DNA of 7,411 bases from Candidatus Poribacteria bacterium WGA-3G (GTDB lineage: Bacteria; Poribacteria; WGA-4E; WGA-3G), in the NCBI GenBank assembly GCA_000406005.1, contig ASZN01000013.1, positions 1 to 7,411 of the forward strand, given 5' to 3'. Below, piece by piece: positions 5,195 to 7,411 of this stretch. Made by a program: the position numbers and the translations under genes. A model generated the notes under the pieces. It was not told the DNA's origin. It saw only the letters and a list, made by a program, of their open reading frames with translations, and did not search any database. Positions within the stretch are counted from its first letter, which is position 1; every line of letters starts with the position of its first letter.

Positions 5195-7081
5195 GTGACC
5201 ACCGTTCCGACCCAAGACCTCAGGATCCGTCCATTCACTATTTTCCTTATCTGCGTGTTAGTGCCTGCCAACTGCTGGTGGGTAGCCGTCTCGATTATGC
5301 GTGGTGGCGGGAGCCCGACGCAAGTCTCGCTTTTCTATAACGCCGTTATCACCATTTTAATCCTATTAGGCGTTGGGCTGCTCTTACGCAGGTTGCATAA
5401 CGCCTTGGTACTCAACCGTGCCGAATTGCTTGTTATCTACACATGCATCTCTGTCGGTGCTGGACTCGCCGGTGTCGATAGGTTCCTTGTCCTCATGCCC
5501 CTTATCGGACATGCACACTGGTTTGCGACACCAGAAAACGATTGGGCGAACCTCTTCCACTTACACATCCCACAGTGGTTGACTATTAGCGATAAACGCG
5601 TCCTTGACGGATATTACAGCGGGTTCGCGAGTATCTACGAATCGCGCTTCCTAATGGCTTGGCTACCGGCAATCTTCTGGTGGACGCTCTTCATTGTGGC
5701 TGTCCATCTCGTCATGCTCTGCCTCAGCCTGATTTTTCGGAAGCAGTGGGTCGAATCGGAACGACTCAGTTATCCGATCATCCAACTCCCGTTTGAGATG
5801 ACGACCCGAAGTCGTCGCTTTTTCGGGTCACCCTGGATGTGGCTCGGACTCTCAATCGGTGTCACTATTGACATCATCAACGGGTTAAACTACCTGTTCC
5901 CTGCCGTTCCGAGCCTCGGTGGAAAGTTGTATGACTTACGGCGCATCTTTACAGAGCGTCCGTGGAGCGGGATCGGTTGGAGCCCGATCGGTGTCTTCCC
6001 GTTCGGTGTCGGGCTTTCATTTTTTATTCCGTTAGACCTCTCCTTCTCCTGTTGGGCGTTCTGGTTGATATGGCGAGCGGAACGCTTGTTAGGGGTCATC
6101 GCCGGATGGCGCGGGCTACCACGCTTCCCTTATGAAGCAGAGCAGTCACACGGCGCATATCTTGGGCTTTGTGTCGTCGCCGTCTGGATGAGCAGACGCT
6201 ATTTGAAAGGCATCGCACGTCAACTCGTATCCCCCAAAACCGGCGAACCCGTTTCATATCGACTGATCGTTATCGGGCTGCTCGGTGGGGCAGCGTTTAT
6301 CGTCGGGTTCTGTCTCAAGATGGGGATGAGTTTTTGGATCATCATCATCTACTTTACGATCTGGTTCGCCATCGCCATCGCGATTACGCGCCTCCGGGCG
6401 GAACTCGGTTCACCCGTACACGACCTGCACTTCATCGGACCTGATGAGATGTTACCGAGGTTATTGGGGATCCGCCGACTCGGAGCGACGAACTTGACAG
6501 GATTCGCTTATCTCTATTGTCTCAATCGTGCACACCGTTCACACGCAATGCCACACCAACTCGAAGGCTTCAAACTCGCAGACGGTGCCAATATCCCGAT
6601 CCGGCGGTTTGCGTTCCTCATGATGTTGGCTTCCGCTTTAGGCGCGCTCGGCTCGTTCTGGGCATACCTATCTATGTACTACGCAGAAGGCGGCGGACCC
6701 GGATTCGGACGCGAATCTTTTAACCGGTTAGAGACATGGCTCACCTACGCCGCACCACCAGACACCCCCGCTATCGGTTTTGCATCCTTCGGATTCGGTT
6801 TAACGCTACTTCTCGCCGCAATGCGGATGCGGTTCTTGTGGTGGAACCTACACCCTGTCGGTTATGCCATCTCAGGAAGTTGGGCGATCAATCCGATGAT
6901 AGGATCCATCTTTGTCGGATGGTTACTCAAGTGGATTGTTTTGAAATACGGAGGCATTCGCTTGCATCGGAAAGCCGTCCCGTTCTTCCTCGGTATTGTG
7001 CTCGGTGAATTCGTGATTGGCGCGTTCTGGAGTCTCTTAGCCGTCGCTCTCGACCAACCGATGTACCGTTTCCTTTTTTAA
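5195..7081 (+). CDS. Polytopic membrane protein of the DUF6785/DUF6784 type
   Basis: A 628-residue inner-membrane protein with roughly 12-13 hydrophobic segments, at about 12-34, 46-66, 76-100, 157-181, 213-235, 262-292, 319-333, 355-376, 379-398, 472-495, 526-546, 567-584 and 594-620. Conserved-looking polar stretches lie between them: ESERLSYPIIQLPFEM (~188-202), GWSPIGVFPFGVGLSFFIPL (~261-280), RAELGSPVHDLHFIGPDEM (~401-419) and HPVGYAISGSWAINPMIGS (~553-571). Length and motifs match the DUF6785 (N-terminal) plus DUF6784 (C-terminal) proteins common in Poribacteria and Planctomycetes. The family's function is not established; the architecture suggests a transporter, possibly related to oligopeptide transporters, but this is inference. 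The start is GTG, overlapping a GAAAGAAG-like ribosome binding site that is unusually close. It has its own promoter and appears monocistronic; the gene after it, if any, is beyond 7411. Confidence 0.88.
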   Translation: MTTVPTQDLRIRPFTIFLICVLVPANCWWVAVSIMRGGGSPTQVSLFYNAVITILILLGVGLLLRRLHNALVLNRAELLVIYTCISVGAGLAGVDRFLVLMPLIGHAHWFATPENDWANLFHLHIPQWLTISDKRVLDGYYSGFASIYESRFLMAWLPAIFWWTLFIVAVHLVMLCLSLIFRKQWVESERLSYPIIQLPFEMTTRSRRFFGSPWMWLGLSIGVTIDIINGLNYLFPAVPSLGGKLYDLRRIFTERPWSGIGWSPIGVFPFGVGLSFFIPLDLSFSCWAFWLIWRAERLLGVIAGWRGLPRFPYEAEQSHGAYLGLCVVAVWMSRRYLKGIARQLVSPKTGEPVSYRLIVIGLLGGAAFIVGFCLKMGMSFWIIIIYFTIWFAIAIAITRLRAELGSPVHDLHFIGPDEMLPRLLGIRRLGATNLTGFAYLYCLNRAHRSHAMPHQLEGFKLADGANIPIRRFAFLMMLASALGALGSFWAYLSMYYAEGGGPGFGRESFNRLETWLTYAAPPDTPAIGFASFGFGLTLLLAAMRMRFLWWNLHPVGYAISGSWAINPMIGSIFVGWLLKWIVLKYGGIRLHRKAVPFFLGIVLGEFVIGAFWSLLAVALDQPMYRFLF

Positions 7082-7115
7082 TCGGCTTTCAGCAGTCAGT
7101 TAAGAGTAAGGGTCT

Positions 7116-7130
7116 TCTGTAAAATACAGA
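7116..7130. repeat. Small hairpin downstream of the membrane-protein gene
   Basis: TCTGTA-AAA-TACAGA, a perfect 6-bp stem 35 nt after the stop codon. It lacks a T-run, so it may stabilise a 3' end rather than terminate transcription. Confidence 0.5.
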
Positions 7131-7236
7131 CCTGATTCATCAAAGCATGTCTTAACCGAGTACTGAAAACTGACAACTGAGTACCACTGCGTAAATATGT
7201 AAGGGTGTGTAAATATTTTGGCAGCGTTCCGTTATA

Positions 7237-7261
7237 GAGGGGGTTCACTCCAACACCCCTC
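7237..7261. repeat. GC-rich hairpin with one bulge
   Basis: GAGGGGGTT (7237-7245) pairs with AAC(A)CCCCTC (7252-7261), 9 bp with a bulged A at 7255 and a 6-nt loop. No T-run follows on either strand. Confidence 0.6.
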
Positions 7262-7274
7262 GTCAATACACATA

Positions 7275-7291
7275 GCACTCCGCTGGAGTGC
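7275..7291. repeat. 17-nt mini-palindrome, copy 1 (7-bp stem, GCT loop)
   Basis: GCACTCC-GCT-GGAGTGC, fully paired. It shares 7+3+7 architecture and a CC-NCT-GG apex with the palindromes at 7324-7340 and, on the minus strand, 7372-7388. Confidence 0.8.
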
Positions 7292-7309
7292 AACTACGAA
7301 CAATGTTGA

Positions 7310-7402
7310 TTTCTATAGATATATCACGCCTCTGGCGTGAAGAGGTTTCCTTTATCTCTAAAGATACCTCTTTGCTCCAGCGGAGCAACATATCTATAGA
7401 AA
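7310..7402. repeat. 93-nt cloverleaf-like element: 13-bp outer stem enclosing three abutting hairpins
   Basis: A perfect 13-bp inverted repeat (7310-7322 with 7390-7402) encloses three hairpins: arm A 7324-7340 (7-bp stem, TCT loop), arm B 7341-7371 (6 bp, an internal loop, then 4 bp CTTT/AAAG) and arm C 7372-7388 (7-bp stem, AGC loop). The arms abut with no unpaired base between them; only 7323 and 7389 are unpaired next to the outer stem. This forms a four-way junction as RNA or as extruded single-stranded DNA. It is not a tRNA: the arm sizes are wrong and no T-loop signature is present. I do not know this element. Confidence 0.75.
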
Positions 7403-7411
7403 AGCCGTTGC

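Larger units (their letters stand above)
7082..7411. other. 330-bp non-coding, palindrome-rich region
   Basis: I see no gene here on either strand. The region is a string of dyads: a 6-bp hairpin 7116-7130; interleaved repeats 7095-7105 with 7150-7156 and 7168-7174; direct GAGTAC copies at 7158 and 7179; a 9-bp bulged hairpin 7237-7261; a perfect 7-bp hairpin 7275-7291; and the cloverleaf-like element 7310-7402. None is followed by a T-run, so no clear intrinsic terminator for the upstream gene is present. It may be a composite of small mobile repeats. Confidence 0.7.

Noticed and set aside
5890..7008. Open frames in other phases within the membrane-protein gene
   Set aside because: They are overlapped by a 628-codon frame with clear membrane segments and family motifs and lack motifs of their own.
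7275..7402. CRISPR array
   Set aside because: The palindromes differ in stem sequence and there are no equal-length repeats with unique spacers.
7310..7402. tRNA gene
   Set aside because: The cloverleaf has a 13-bp outer stem, two 7-bp arms with 3-nt loops and no T-loop or anticodon-loop signature.

Overview
The window (moderate GC, bacterial genetic code) holds four sizeable genes, the remains of a toxin-antitoxin pair, a palindrome-bounded mobile-element remnant and a palindrome-rich non-coding end. Three features together resemble sequences from Candidatus Poribacteria and related uncultured lineages: a Gfo/Idh/MocA oxidoreductase, a large DUF6785/DUF6784-type membrane protein, and PIN toxins beginning YYFYFDASALAKRYT. 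That host guess comes from family recall only and is low confidence.

Layout. (1) 1-1369, minus strand: N-terminal 456 residues of a secreted trypsin/V8-like serine protease followed by Ig-like tandem repeats; it runs off the left edge. (2) 1457-2512, minus: a Gfo/Idh/MocA-type dehydrogenase. (3) 2522-2924: a ~400-bp segment with no intact gene, bounded by two GC-rich hairpins with TTTA loops of the kind seen at IS200/IS605 ends, best read as an internally deleted element. (4) 2932-3255, minus: a decayed toxin-antitoxin pair, with a frameshifted antitoxin and a PIN toxin lacking its middle. (5) 3349-5010, minus: a membrane-anchored extracytoplasmic protein of unknown function. (6) 5011-5194: a divergent intergenic region with a good promoter for each flanking gene. 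(7) 5195-7081, plus: a 628-residue polytopic membrane protein. (8) 7082-7411: no gene, but at least seven palindromes, ending in a 93-nt segment that folds on paper into a perfect four-way junction.

How the parts relate. The genes do not form an obvious pathway. The protease and dehydrogenase share a strand with 87 bp between them and could be co-transcribed. The two membrane or envelope proteins diverge from one control region. The most unusual content is non-coding: the cloverleaf-like element at the right end, a family of 17-nt mini-palindromes (7-bp stem, 3-nt loop), and a 19-bp hairpin lying exactly between a Shine-Dalgarno sequence and the start codon of the dehydrogenase.
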